From contig DATKIY010000152.1 of the NCBI GenBank assembly GCA_035543875.1, positions 1-12,926 of the forward strand: a stretch of 12,926 nt of DNA, given 5' to 3'. This DNA is from DATKIY01 sp035543875. GTDB lineage: Bacteria > Actinomycetota > Actinomycetes > JAHEKZ01. The translations under genes were made by a program, and so were the position numbers. The notes under the pieces are model-generated. The model was not told the origin of the DNA. It made no database searches and was given only the letters and a program-made list of their open reading frames with translations. Positions within the stretch are counted from its first letter, which is position 1; each line of letters begins with the position of its first letter. Positions 6,906-12,926 of the stretch are shown piece after piece.

Positions 6906-7534
6906 CCACTACCGCGTCCCCAAGCGTGATGACAACGAAACGAGGCACGATCGCTGTTATTGCGTGTGGCGCGATTGCCTCCGACGTCGCGCTCGTGGCA
7001 AAGCGCAAGGCCTGGCCGATAGACGTCTTGCCACTTCCACCGCTCTTGCACAACCACCCCGAACGAATCGCTGCGGCAGTGGAGCGCGCTCTGGATGAGA
7101 GTGCTGGCCAGTACTCGCGGTTCGCGGTTGCCTATGCCGACTGCGGTTCGTACGGCGCGCTAGATGAGCTGTGCCAAAGGCGAGGATTGGTCCGCCTAGG
7201 TGGGGCGCACTGCTACGACGTATACGCGGGTACGGCTCGGTTGCAGAGATTGCTGTCCGACGAGCCGGGCACGTACGTACTTACCGATTTTCTAGCGGCG
7301 TCGTTTCATCGAAGTGTCGTTGTTGAGCTCGGATTGGATCGTCACCCGGAGCTGCGCGACGACTACTTCGGCAACTATCGACGTGTGGTGTGGCTGGCTC
7401 AGCGACGCACGACCGAGCTCGAAACGGCAGCCCGGCTTGCAGCGTCCACGATCGGCTTGCCGCTGGAAGTGGTCGACGTCGGCCTTGAAGGTTTGGAGCA
7501 GGAACTAGTGCAATTGGTTGAAGGGACTCGTTAA
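6902..7534 (+). CDS. DUF1638-type protein of unknown function
   Basis: This 210-residue soluble protein has no signal peptide or membrane segment. It begins at ATG 6902, overlapping the RACo-like stop as ATGA; ATG 6929 (codon 10) is an alternative start, and the first conserved segment begins near residue 15. Visible features are TIAVIACGAIASDV (16-29), FAVAYADCGSYGALDEL (74-90) and GAHCYDVYAG (101-110). The cysteines at 22, 81 and 104 and His103 sit in the best-conserved-looking stretches and could bind a metal or corrinoid. I assign it to DUF1638 from the CG-x-L/I start, the YxxCG patch and the HCY patch. I recall this family near MttB-like methyltransferases and corrinoid proteins in other bacteria, which suggests a role in corrinoid handling, but no activity is known to me. 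It ends 2 nt before the DMGDH-like gene. Confidence 0.8.
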   Translation: MTTTASPSVMTTKRGTIAVIACGAIASDVALVAKRKAWPIDVLPLPPLLHNHPERIAAAVERALDESAGQYSRFAVAYADCGSYGALDELCQRRGLVRLGGAHCYDVYAGTARLQRLLSDEPGTYVLTDFLAASFHRSVVVELGLDRHPELRDDYFGNYRRVVWLAQRRTTELETAARLAASTIGLPLEVVDVGLEGLEQELVQLVEGTR

Positions 7535-7536
7535 CG

Positions 7537-10056
7537 ATGAGCACACTGCCGTCTAGCGCCAAGGCCGTCATCATCGGTGCTGGCATCGTTGGCAACAGCA
7601 TGGCGTACCACCTGGCACGGCTTGGCTGGACCGATCTAGTGCAAATTGACAAAGGTCCATTGCCAAACCCAGGTGGGTCAACGGGGCACGCGTCGAACTT
7701 CATTTTCCCCGTCGATCATTCAAAGGAGATGGCGGCGCTCACGTACGACAGCATGCAGCAGTACAAGGAGCTGGGTGTGTTCACCGAATGCGGCGGGATC
7801 GAAGTCGCGCGCACGCCGGAACGTATGCAGGAGCTAGAGCGTCGGATGACCTCAGCGAAGTCGTGGGGAATCGACGGCGTTTCGATCGTCACCCCTCAGG
7901 AGGTTAAGGAGCTCGTTCCATACATCGACGAGTCGGTCATCATCGGCGGCTTTTACACAGCAGGTGTTGGCGTCGTGGACTCGCTGCGCGCGGGGACCTT
8001 GATGCGTGAACGAGCCCAAGAACTTGGTGCCCTTACCGTCGGCTCCAACGTCGAGGTCACCGGGCTTGATGTTGACGCTGGACGGATCCGTGCGGTGCGC
8101 ACCAACCAGGGAGATATCGAGGCGGAGTACGTCATCATTGCGTGTGGGGTGTGGAGTCCGGCTCTGGCGCATATGGCTGGAGCAAGCATTCCGCTCACTC
8201 CCGCAGTGCACCAGATGATTGATATCGGCCCCGCCCCTCGCTTCAAAGACGCTAAGGGCGACATCGAGTTTCCGATCGTTCGCGACATGGATACCAACAT
8301 GTACGAGCGGCAACACGGCACCGGCCTTGAGATCGGGTCGTACGCGCACCGCGCGATCTTGTACGACCCTGCGGACCTTCCCTCGGTGGAGGAGGCTTCA
8401 CTGTCACCAACCGAGTTCCCGTTTACTCCTGACGACTTCGAACTGCAACTTGAGCAGTCACTCGAGTTGATGCCAGAGATCGTCGGGGATGAAAGCGTCG
8501 GCCAGAAGTACGCCATCAATGGATTGCTTTCACTCACACCTGACGGCATGCCGATTTTGGGTGAGACTCCGGAGGTGAAGGGCCTTTGGTCTGTCGCGGC
8601 GGTCTGGATCAAGGAAGGTCCGGGAATTGGCCGCGCGGTTGCTGAGTGGATGGTTCACGGAGAGTCGGAGATTGACCTGCATGCTTCCGATATCGCGCGG
8701 TTCCACGAACATCAGAAGACGCAGACACATATCAAGGAACGGACGGCCGAGGGATTCAACAAGACGTACGGAATTGTTCACCCGGCCGAGCAGTGGTCGT
8801 CCAACAGGGGTGTCAGACGTTCGCCGTACTACTCGCGCCAAGAAGCGTTGGGCGGTGTGTTCTATGAGGCGGTGGGTTGGGAACGTCCGCACTGGTATGC
8901 ATCCAACGAAGGTTTGCTAGGGGAGTATGGAGACAGAGTGATGCCCCGTACAGCGGAGTGGGAATCACGTTGGTGGTCGCCGATTATCAACGCAGAACAC
9001 CTAGCCATGCGAGATCATGCTGGCATCGTCGACCTGACGGCTTTCGCCATCTTCGATGTAACCGGTCCAGGTGCCCTTGACGCTGTGCAGAACATCGCGA
9101 TGCGTCAGATGGACGTCAACGTCGGCAAAGTTGTTTACACGCCTGTGCTGGGGGCGAGCGGCGGGTTTAAGTCGGACCTGACCATCATGCGGCTGGGAGA
9201 TGACACGTTCCGAGTCGTCACCGGTGGTGCTCATGGCATGGCTGACAAAAAGTGGTTCGGCGATCGGCTTCCCGACGATGGTTCGGCGCAGCTCAGTGAC
9301 AAAACCTCCGCTATCACGACACTGGGAATCTGGGGGCCACGAGCCCGCGACATCCTGTCGAGTATCACCTCGGCGGACGTCTCGCATGAGGGCTTTGGGT
9401 TCGGTTCCTGCCGCACGATCGAGATCGGACCACTTCGAGTCTTGGCGTCGCGCATCTCCTACGTCGGCGACCTTGGCTGGGAACTCTACGTACCCATGGA
9501 ACAAGGGGGCCGACTCTGGGACCTGGTGTGGGAGGCCGCCGAACCCCACGGCGCAGTTCCAGTCGGCATCGGCGTCTATGGAACCACCGGCCGTCTCGAG
9601 AAGGGATATCGCGCCTACGGACCGGAGCTCGAATCGGAGTTCACCGTGGTCGAAGCCGGTATGGCGCCGCCGAAGGTGAAGAGTCAGGAGTTCATCGGTA
9701 AGCAGGCGTACCTGCGCCATCGCGAAGAGGACCTTGCAGCGCAGCTATGCACGCTGACCGTTGACGATCACACGTCAAGCTCTGGCGAGCGTCGCTACAT
9801 GATGGGTGGCGAACCCATCGTTACCCGTGACGGCAAGTCATTGGTCGACCGCAAAGGACGCCGTTCGTATGTCACTAGCGCTGGTTCGGGGCCGTCGGTG
9901 GGCAAGCATCTTTTGATGAGCTACCTGCCGCCGGAGCAAGCGGTAGAAGGAACTCAGCTAGCAGTCGAATATCTCGGCGATAGGTACCCCGTAACGGTTG
10001 CTGTCGCTGGCGCGCGTCCACTATTCGACCCATCGAATGAGCGGATCCTGTCGTAA
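7537..10056 (+). CDS. Dimethylglycine dehydrogenase-like FAD- and folate-dependent oxidoreductase
   Basis: This 839-residue two-half enzyme matches the dimethylglycine/sarcosine dehydrogenase design. The N-terminal half (about 8-385) is a DAO-fold FAD domain with VIIGAGIVGNS (11-21) and GGSTGHASN (46-54); His51 aligns with the histidine that covalently holds FAD in dimethylglycine dehydrogenases. PDGMPILGE (335-343) and EGPGIGRAVAEW (370-381) close that domain. A middle segment (about 386-440) leads to a GcvT-like tetrahydrofolate half (about 445-839): HAGIVDLTAF (494-503), GGFKSDLT (552-559), SYVGDLGWELYVP (641-653) and GRLEKGYRAYG (685-695). The family oxidises an N-methyl group, traps formaldehyde as methylene-THF and donates electrons to ETF, whose genes follow with a 1-nt overlap. 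Dimethylglycine is the most likely substrate because the operon encodes removal of a first methyl by a corrinoid route; sarcosine or another methylamine remains possible. Confidence 0.9.
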   Translation: MSTLPSSAKAVIIGAGIVGNSMAYHLARLGWTDLVQIDKGPLPNPGGSTGHASNFIFPVDHSKEMAALTYDSMQQYKELGVFTECGGIEVARTPERMQELERRMTSAKSWGIDGVSIVTPQEVKELVPYIDESVIIGGFYTAGVGVVDSLRAGTLMRERAQELGALTVGSNVEVTGLDVDAGRIRAVRTNQGDIEAEYVIIACGVWSPALAHMAGASIPLTPAVHQMIDIGPAPRFKDAKGDIEFPIVRDMDTNMYERQHGTGLEIGSYAHRAILYDPADLPSVEEASLSPTEFPFTPDDFELQLEQSLELMPEIVGDESVGQKYAINGLLSLTPDGMPILGETPEVKGLWSVAAVWIKEGPGIGRAVAEWMVHGESEIDLHASDIARFHEHQKTQTHIKERTAEGFNKTYGIVHPAEQWSSNRGVRRSPYYSRQEALGGVFYEAVGWERPHWYASNEGLLGEYGDRVMPRTAEWESRWWSPIINAEHLAMRDHAGIVDLTAFAIFDVTGPGALDAVQNIAMRQMDVNVGKVVYTPVLGASGGFKSDLTIMRLGDDTFRVVTGGAHGMADKKWFGDRLPDDGSAQLSDKTSAITTLGIWGPRARDILSSITSADVSHEGFGFGSCRTIEIGPLRVLASRISYVGDLGWELYVPMEQGGRLWDLVWEAAEPHGAVPVGIGVYGTTGRLEKGYRAYGPELESEFTVVEAGMAPPKVKSQEFIGKQAYLRHREEDLAAQLCTLTVDDHTSSSGERRYMMGGEPIVTRDGKSLVDRKGRRSYVTSAGSGPSVGKHLLMSYLPPEQAVEGTQLAVEYLGDRYPVTVAVAGARPLFDPSNERILS

Positions 10057-10814
10057 TGGATGTTTTGGTGTGTATCAAACGCGTCCCGATGAGCGGTGGC
10101 AGGTTCATCCTCACCGACGACGAACAAGACATTGAGACTAAACGACTTGGCTTCACCATCAGTCCACACGAAGAATGCGCCGTCGAGGAAGCCGTGCGTC
10201 TGGTTGAGACTCATGGTGGGTCTGTGACTGTGCTTACGCTCGGAGTTCCGGAGGCGGCGGAGCAGATTCGTGAGCAGATGGCGATTGGCGCAGATCGTGG
10301 CATCTTGCTCGAAACTGATGGTGCCGAGTGGGATCCGCAAGCAACCGCTGGCGCCATCGTGGCTGCGGTAAACGCTGACGACTCATCGTTCGACCTGGTG
10401 ATGTTCGGAAATGAGTCAGCGGATGCGAGTGGCTACCAGGTCGGCATTCGGGTGGCGCACGCGTTGGCGATGCCGGCGGTCACGGGAGTAAAGGCAATGT
10501 CGGTCGATGAGGCTGGGGTCGTTCACTGTGAGCGACCCTCCGGGTCTGGCAAGGAGTCGTTCTCGCTACCGCTGCCAGCAGTGGTGACGGTCAAGGAAGG
10601 CCTTAACCTGCCGCGCTACCCGTCGGTGCCAGGTCGTATACGCGCGAAGAAGAAGCCGATCGAAACCTACACACCCATTCGACCGGACTCACGGCTGAGG
10701 AAAACCAAGCTCGTGGTTCCTCCGACTCAAGGCAAACAGGTGCAGGTCCTCGGCAAGGGCGCTGACGCCGCGCCGAGCGTCGTCGAGATGTTCAAACAGA
10801 TCGGGGTGATCTAG
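10056..10814 (+). CDS. etfB: Electron transfer flavoprotein beta subunit
   Basis: This 252-residue protein has the usual EtfB length. It opens with MDVLVCIKRVP and carries ISPHEECAVEEAVRL (35-49) and the EtfB signature region FGNESADASGYQVGIRVAHA (117-136), then LPAVVTVKEGLNLPRYPS, the conserved C-terminal patch. EtfB binds AMP and helps present the FAD held by EtfA. The start codon overlaps the DMGDH-like stop (TAATG), with GAGCGGAT as ribosome site, so translational coupling is likely. Its likely job is to accept electrons from the DMGDH-like flavoprotein. No ETF:quinone oxidoreductase is visible in the window, so electrons presumably go on to one encoded elsewhere. Confidence 0.95.
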   Translation: MDVLVCIKRVPMSGGRFILTDDEQDIETKRLGFTISPHEECAVEEAVRLVETHGGSVTVLTLGVPEAAEQIREQMAIGADRGILLETDGAEWDPQATAGAIVAAVNADDSSFDLVMFGNESADASGYQVGIRVAHALAMPAVTGVKAMSVDEAGVVHCERPSGSGKESFSLPLPAVVTVKEGLNLPRYPSVPGRIRAKKKPIETYTPIRPDSRLRKTKLVVPPTQGKQVQVLGKGADAAPSVVEMFKQIGVI

Positions 10815-11786
10815 ATGGTGCTGGTCTGGGTCGACCACGATCGCGGACGTGTCGATGAGCTGTCGCTTCAGGCGGTTACTTTCGCGCGCGTACTTGCGGC
10901 TGCGTCAAATGAGGAATTGGACGCACTGGTCGTTGGCGTAGGCGGCACTGCTGCAGCGGAAGTGCTCGGCGAGTACGGCGTACGCGCCGTCCATTCTGCG
11001 ACTCATCCGCAGTTGCAAGGTTACGCGCCGTTGGCTACTGCCCGCGCGTTGGCCGAGATCTTGTCCGCAGATTCGCCATCGGCCGTGGTTGCAATTGGGA
11101 GTGATCGCGGAAATGAGGTGATGGCGCATCTGGCTGCGGTCACTGACCTGCCATTGGCTGCCGATTGTCTGGAGGTGGCCGCCGGAGAACCAGCTCGGGT
11201 TAAGCGATCCCGTTGGGGGGGCAGTTTGTACGAAGAAGCTGAAGTGCGCGCCCCTACGACGTTGTTGACGCTAGCGCCGCACTCAACGGAGGCAGTATCA
11301 GCTGGAGGCAGTGCAGCGTCGATCCGGGAGTTCACACCGGCGTTATCCGACGCGGATCTGCTTGTGCAAGCGAAAGCCGAGTCGTCGGAAGAAACGGCTG
11401 GCGTGACACTCGCGGACGCCAAGGTTGTCGTGTCAGGTGGACGCGGTGTTGGAGGAGCCGAGGGTTTTGCGGTTCTGGAGGAGCTCGCCGAGCTCTTGAA
11501 CGGCGCGGTGGGATGTTCGCGTGTGGTCACCAGTGCAGGCTGGCGTCCTCATACCGACCAAGTCGGACAGACAGGAACCAAAGTCGCGCCAGACCTCTAC
11601 ATCGCCTGCGGGATTAGTGGCGCCACTCAGCACCTTGCCGGATGTCGTACGAGCAAGACGATGCTGGTCATCAACAACGATCCCGAGGCATCGATCTTGG
11701 CCCACGCCGACTACGCAGTGATCGGAGACTTACACACGATCCTTCCTGCCATCGTGGCAGAGACCCGAAAGGCCAAGTCGGCCTAG
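10815..11786 (+). CDS. etfA: Electron transfer flavoprotein alpha subunit
   Basis: This 323-residue protein has the usual EtfA length. The C-terminal FAD domain is clear: VVVSGGRGVGGAEGF (204-218), SAGWRPHTDQVGQTG (240-254) and the signature LYIACGISGATQHLAG (261-276) followed by MLVINND. The N-terminal domain (about 1-190) is the less conserved half that packs on EtfB. The ATG directly abuts the etfB stop with no gap, and GGGGTGAT precedes it. It is the last gene of the run; a 203-nt gap follows. EtfA carries the redox-active FAD that takes electrons from the dehydrogenase. Service to the MetVF pair as well is possible but is only inference. Confidence 0.95.
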   Translation: MVLVWVDHDRGRVDELSLQAVTFARVLAAASNEELDALVVGVGGTAAAEVLGEYGVRAVHSATHPQLQGYAPLATARALAEILSADSPSAVVAIGSDRGNEVMAHLAAVTDLPLAADCLEVAAGEPARVKRSRWGGSLYEEAEVRAPTTLLTLAPHSTEAVSAGGSAASIREFTPALSDADLLVQAKAESSEETAGVTLADAKVVVSGGRGVGGAEGFAVLEELAELLNGAVGCSRVVTSAGWRPHTDQVGQTGTKVAPDLYIACGISGATQHLAGCRTSKTMLVINNDPEASILAHADYAVIGDLHTILPAIVAETRKAKSA

Positions 11787-11862
11787 CCCGTCGATCCAAC
11801 TTGAGGTTTCGGGCAGACGCGCCTGGGAGTGTTGGCCCAAACCGGCAAGATCGATTTCTTTT

Positions 11863-11877
11863 CTGACGTTGCGTCAG
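11863..11877. terminator. Weak hairpin after etfA
   Basis: CTGACG-TTG-CGTCAG forms a perfect 6-bp stem with a 3-nt loop 76 nt after the etfA stop, extendable by a T-G wobble and a T-A pair. The U-rich stretch is on the 5' side (TTTCTTTT) and only GATTT follows, so it is a poor intrinsic terminator. It could be a processing or pausing hairpin at the operon end. Confidence 0.3.
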
Positions 11878-11905
11878 GATTTGGCGCCCGATGGGTGGTT
11901 GATTG

Positions 11906-11942
11906 ACCCCGATAGAAGGGGGTGAACGTGACGTTCCCCCCT
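11906..11942 (+). promoter_or_regulatory. Two mutually exclusive hairpins in the etfA-DUF6758 gap
   Basis: GGGGG (11918-11922) followed by GAACG (11924-11928) can pair, across a TGA loop and one mismatch, with CGTTC (11932-11936) and the C-run to 11941, a long GC-rich stem. GGGGT (11919-11923) can instead pair with ACCCC (11906-11910). The two folds compete, as in attenuators, though no U-tract follows and no leader peptide is evident. It may end the upstream operon or control the gene at 11990. Confidence 0.4.
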
Positions 11943-11951
11943 TATCCGGAC

Positions 11952-11980
11952 GGGGCGGGGGTTGACGGGGAGGGGTGGGG
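11952..11980 (+). other. G-quadruplex-forming tract before the DUF6758 gene
   Basis: Five runs of four or five G fall within 29 nt: 11952-11955, 11957-11961, 11967-11970, 11972-11975 and 11977-11980, with loops C, TTGAC, A and T. This meets the usual four-run quadruplex pattern on the coding strand. It ends 9 nt before the GTG at 11990 and contains the only G-rich ribosome-site-like sequence there, so folding in the mRNA could limit translation. Confidence 0.55.
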
Positions 11981-11989
11981 CGCGGGAAT

Positions 11990-12646
11990 GTGCGCCGCGT
12001 GACGCACGAGCCGCTGTGCCCCCGTTGTGGCGTGGAGGTCCAGCCACCAGGAGTGCTGTCGAGCGACTGGCGTTGTGACCGTCATGGTGCGGTTGCACCG
12101 CTTCACAGCGTGCTGAGCCTTACTCCAGAGCTCATCGGGCAAGTGGCGCAGCAGTCCGGCGTTCCGGTGTGGGTGTTGTGGCCGTTGCCAGCTGGCTGGA
12201 TGCTCACCGGCGCATTGCTGACCGGCGACGGTCGTCAGCCGAGTGTCGCAGCGGCGGTTGTCTGTTCTGGGCCCAGTGCACGCGGCGGACCAGCTGACCT
12301 CGTGCTCGTATCCGAAGAGCCTGGCGTCGGGTTGGGTGCTGGTTATGCCGGGTTGGCCGGGCCAGATGCAGGACCGACTGAGCTGAGTGGTTCGCCTAGC
12401 ACCCGGGTTGTGGCTGCGCAGCACGAAACACCGCTGTGGGAAATCTCGAGTCCCGCTGACCGTTCGGTCTATGTTGGCGAGGCTGACGGGCGTTGGCTGT
12501 GGGCGATTGCGTGGCCCATGGAGGCGGTTTTGATGCTGCACGACGACGCCCGAATGATCGACCTGCGTGATCCCGGGCTCGAGCTGGACGTGCCGCTCGG
12601 TGCGATGTCGCCACGGTGGCGGCCGGGAGGATTCGAGGAAGGGTAG
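11990..12646 (+). CDS. DUF6758-like actinobacterial protein with N-terminal zinc ribbon
   Basis: This 218-residue protein is read from GTG 11990, giving MRRVTHEPLCPRCG; an in-frame GTG at 11975 lies inside the G-tract and would add five residues. C10 and C13 (CPRC) with C29 and H32 (WRCDRHG) form a likely zinc ribbon. Downstream are VPVWVLWPLPAGWMLTG, GGPADLVLVSEEPGVGLGAG, RSVYVGEADGRWLWAIAWP and MIDLRDPG, a pattern I recognise from actinomycete DUF6758 proteins. The function is unknown. No signal peptide or membrane segment is evident. It is 203 nt beyond etfA and 7 nt before the nuclease gene, an arrangement I recall from other actinomycetes, so it probably does not belong to the one-carbon operon. 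It is the best taxonomic marker in the window. Confidence 0.85.
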   Translation: MRRVTHEPLCPRCGVEVQPPGVLSSDWRCDRHGAVAPLHSVLSLTPELIGQVAQQSGVPVWVLWPLPAGWMLTGALLTGDGRQPSVAAAVVCSGPSARGGPADLVLVSEEPGVGLGAGYAGLAGPDAGPTELSGSPSTRVVAAQHETPLWEISSPADRSVYVGEADGRWLWAIAWPMEAVLMLHDDARMIDLRDPGLELDVPLGAMSPRWRPGGFEEG

Positions 12647-12653
12647 GGAACCT

Positions 12654-12926
12654 TTGCGTCGACTGTTCAGTTGTTCGCCTACCAAACTTGTGACGTGGGT
12701 CGACTGTCCCCGCCGCTATCGGTTTACCTACATCGACCGGCCGCAGCCGAAAAAGGGTCCGCCGTGGGCGCATCTTTCCTACGGCACCAGCATCCATAAC
12801 GCGCTACGTACCTGGTGGGACTTGCCGGTGCGAGATCGAACGCCAGAGTCGGCAGCGGACCTGGTTCGAACCGGCTGGTTGGTTGATGGGTTCCGCGACG
12901 AGGCACAGTGTGATGAGTGGAAAGAA
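12654..12926 (+). CDS. RecB-like PD-(D/E)XK nuclease family protein, partial (N-terminus only)
   Basis: Ninety-one codons are visible before the window ends. The reading begins at TTG 12654, with AGGGA about 4 nt upstream and the previous stop at 12646. The start RRLFSCSPTKLVTWVDCPRR followed by YRFTYIDRP matches the opening of RecB-type nuclease domains, where an S-P-S/T-K-L stretch is followed by CPRRYRF. LSYGTSIHNALRTWWDLP contains the G-x-x-x-H motif whose His is part of the metal site. The catalytic D-E-x-K residues would lie beyond the edge. Actinobacteria commonly carry such single-domain RecB-like proteins; a role in DNA repair or processing is presumed. No ATG is available nearby, so the TTG start is the best choice but not certain. 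Confidence 0.82.
   Translation, partial: MRRLFSCSPTKLVTWVDCPRRYRFTYIDRPQPKKGPPWAHLSYGTSIHNALRTWWDLPVRDRTPESAADLVRTGWLVDGFRDEAQCDEWKE

Noticed and set aside
9001..9720. Antisense 239-codon open frame within the DMGDH-like gene
   Set aside because: The sense strand here is the folate-binding half with clear GcvT-like motifs. Long antisense frames are common in GC-rich genes and this one has no recognisable domain.
11942..12685. Antisense 247-codon open frame over the DUF6758 gene
   Set aside because: The sense frame matches a known actinobacterial family with a zinc ribbon. The antisense product is Arg/Pro/His-rich and lacks a plausible ribosome site.
1..12926. Mobile elements, CRISPR arrays, tRNA or rRNA genes
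   Set aside because: I saw no transposase or integrase motifs, no spaced repeat array, no cloverleaf-like sequence and no rRNA-like stretch. Gaps between genes are too short to hide most of these.

Overview
The window looks like chromosomal DNA of a free-living actinomycete. The right end carries a zinc-ribbon protein of the DUF6758 type followed by a RecB-like nuclease, a pair I associate with Actinomycetia. GC content is moderately high, and GTG and TTG starts are common. The organism cannot be named from the sequence alone.

Layout. (1) Positions 1-1095, minus strand: the N-terminal three quarters of an MttB-family (trimethylamine/glycine-betaine type) methyltransferase, cut by the window edge. 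(2) 1096-1257: a divergent control region with a good sigma70-like promoter and a 9-5-9 palindrome just downstream of it. (3) 1204-11786, plus strand: ten tightly packed genes with overlaps or gaps of 0-8 nt, almost certainly one operon. In order they are an IclR regulator, a corrinoid protein, a MetV-like Cys-rich protein, MetF, a pterin-binding methyltransferase, a RACo-type corrinoid reactivator, a DUF1638 protein, a dimethylglycine-dehydrogenase-like flavoprotein with a folate-binding half, EtfB and EtfA. (4) 11787-11989: intergenic DNA with alternative hairpins and a G-run tract. (5) 11990 to the end: the DUF6758 gene and the start of the RecB-like nuclease, which look like unrelated housekeeping neighbours.

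How the genes fit together (inference from families and gene order). The MttB-like enzyme would move one methyl group from a quaternary amine, most simply glycine betaine, to the corrinoid protein. The pterin methyltransferase would pass it to tetrahydrofolate. MetF with MetV would oxidise methyl-THF to methylene-THF. The RACo-like ATPase would rescue corrinoid that has been oxidised to Co(II). The demethylated product, dimethylglycine, would be oxidised by the DMGDH-like protein, which also delivers its C1 unit as methylene-THF and passes electrons to the co-encoded ETF. Both methyl groups thus converge on methylene-THF. The combination of an anaerobe-style corrinoid methyltransferase system with an ETF-linked oxidative demethylase in one actinobacterial operon is the most interesting content of the window. 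DUF1638 is its functionally unknown member.
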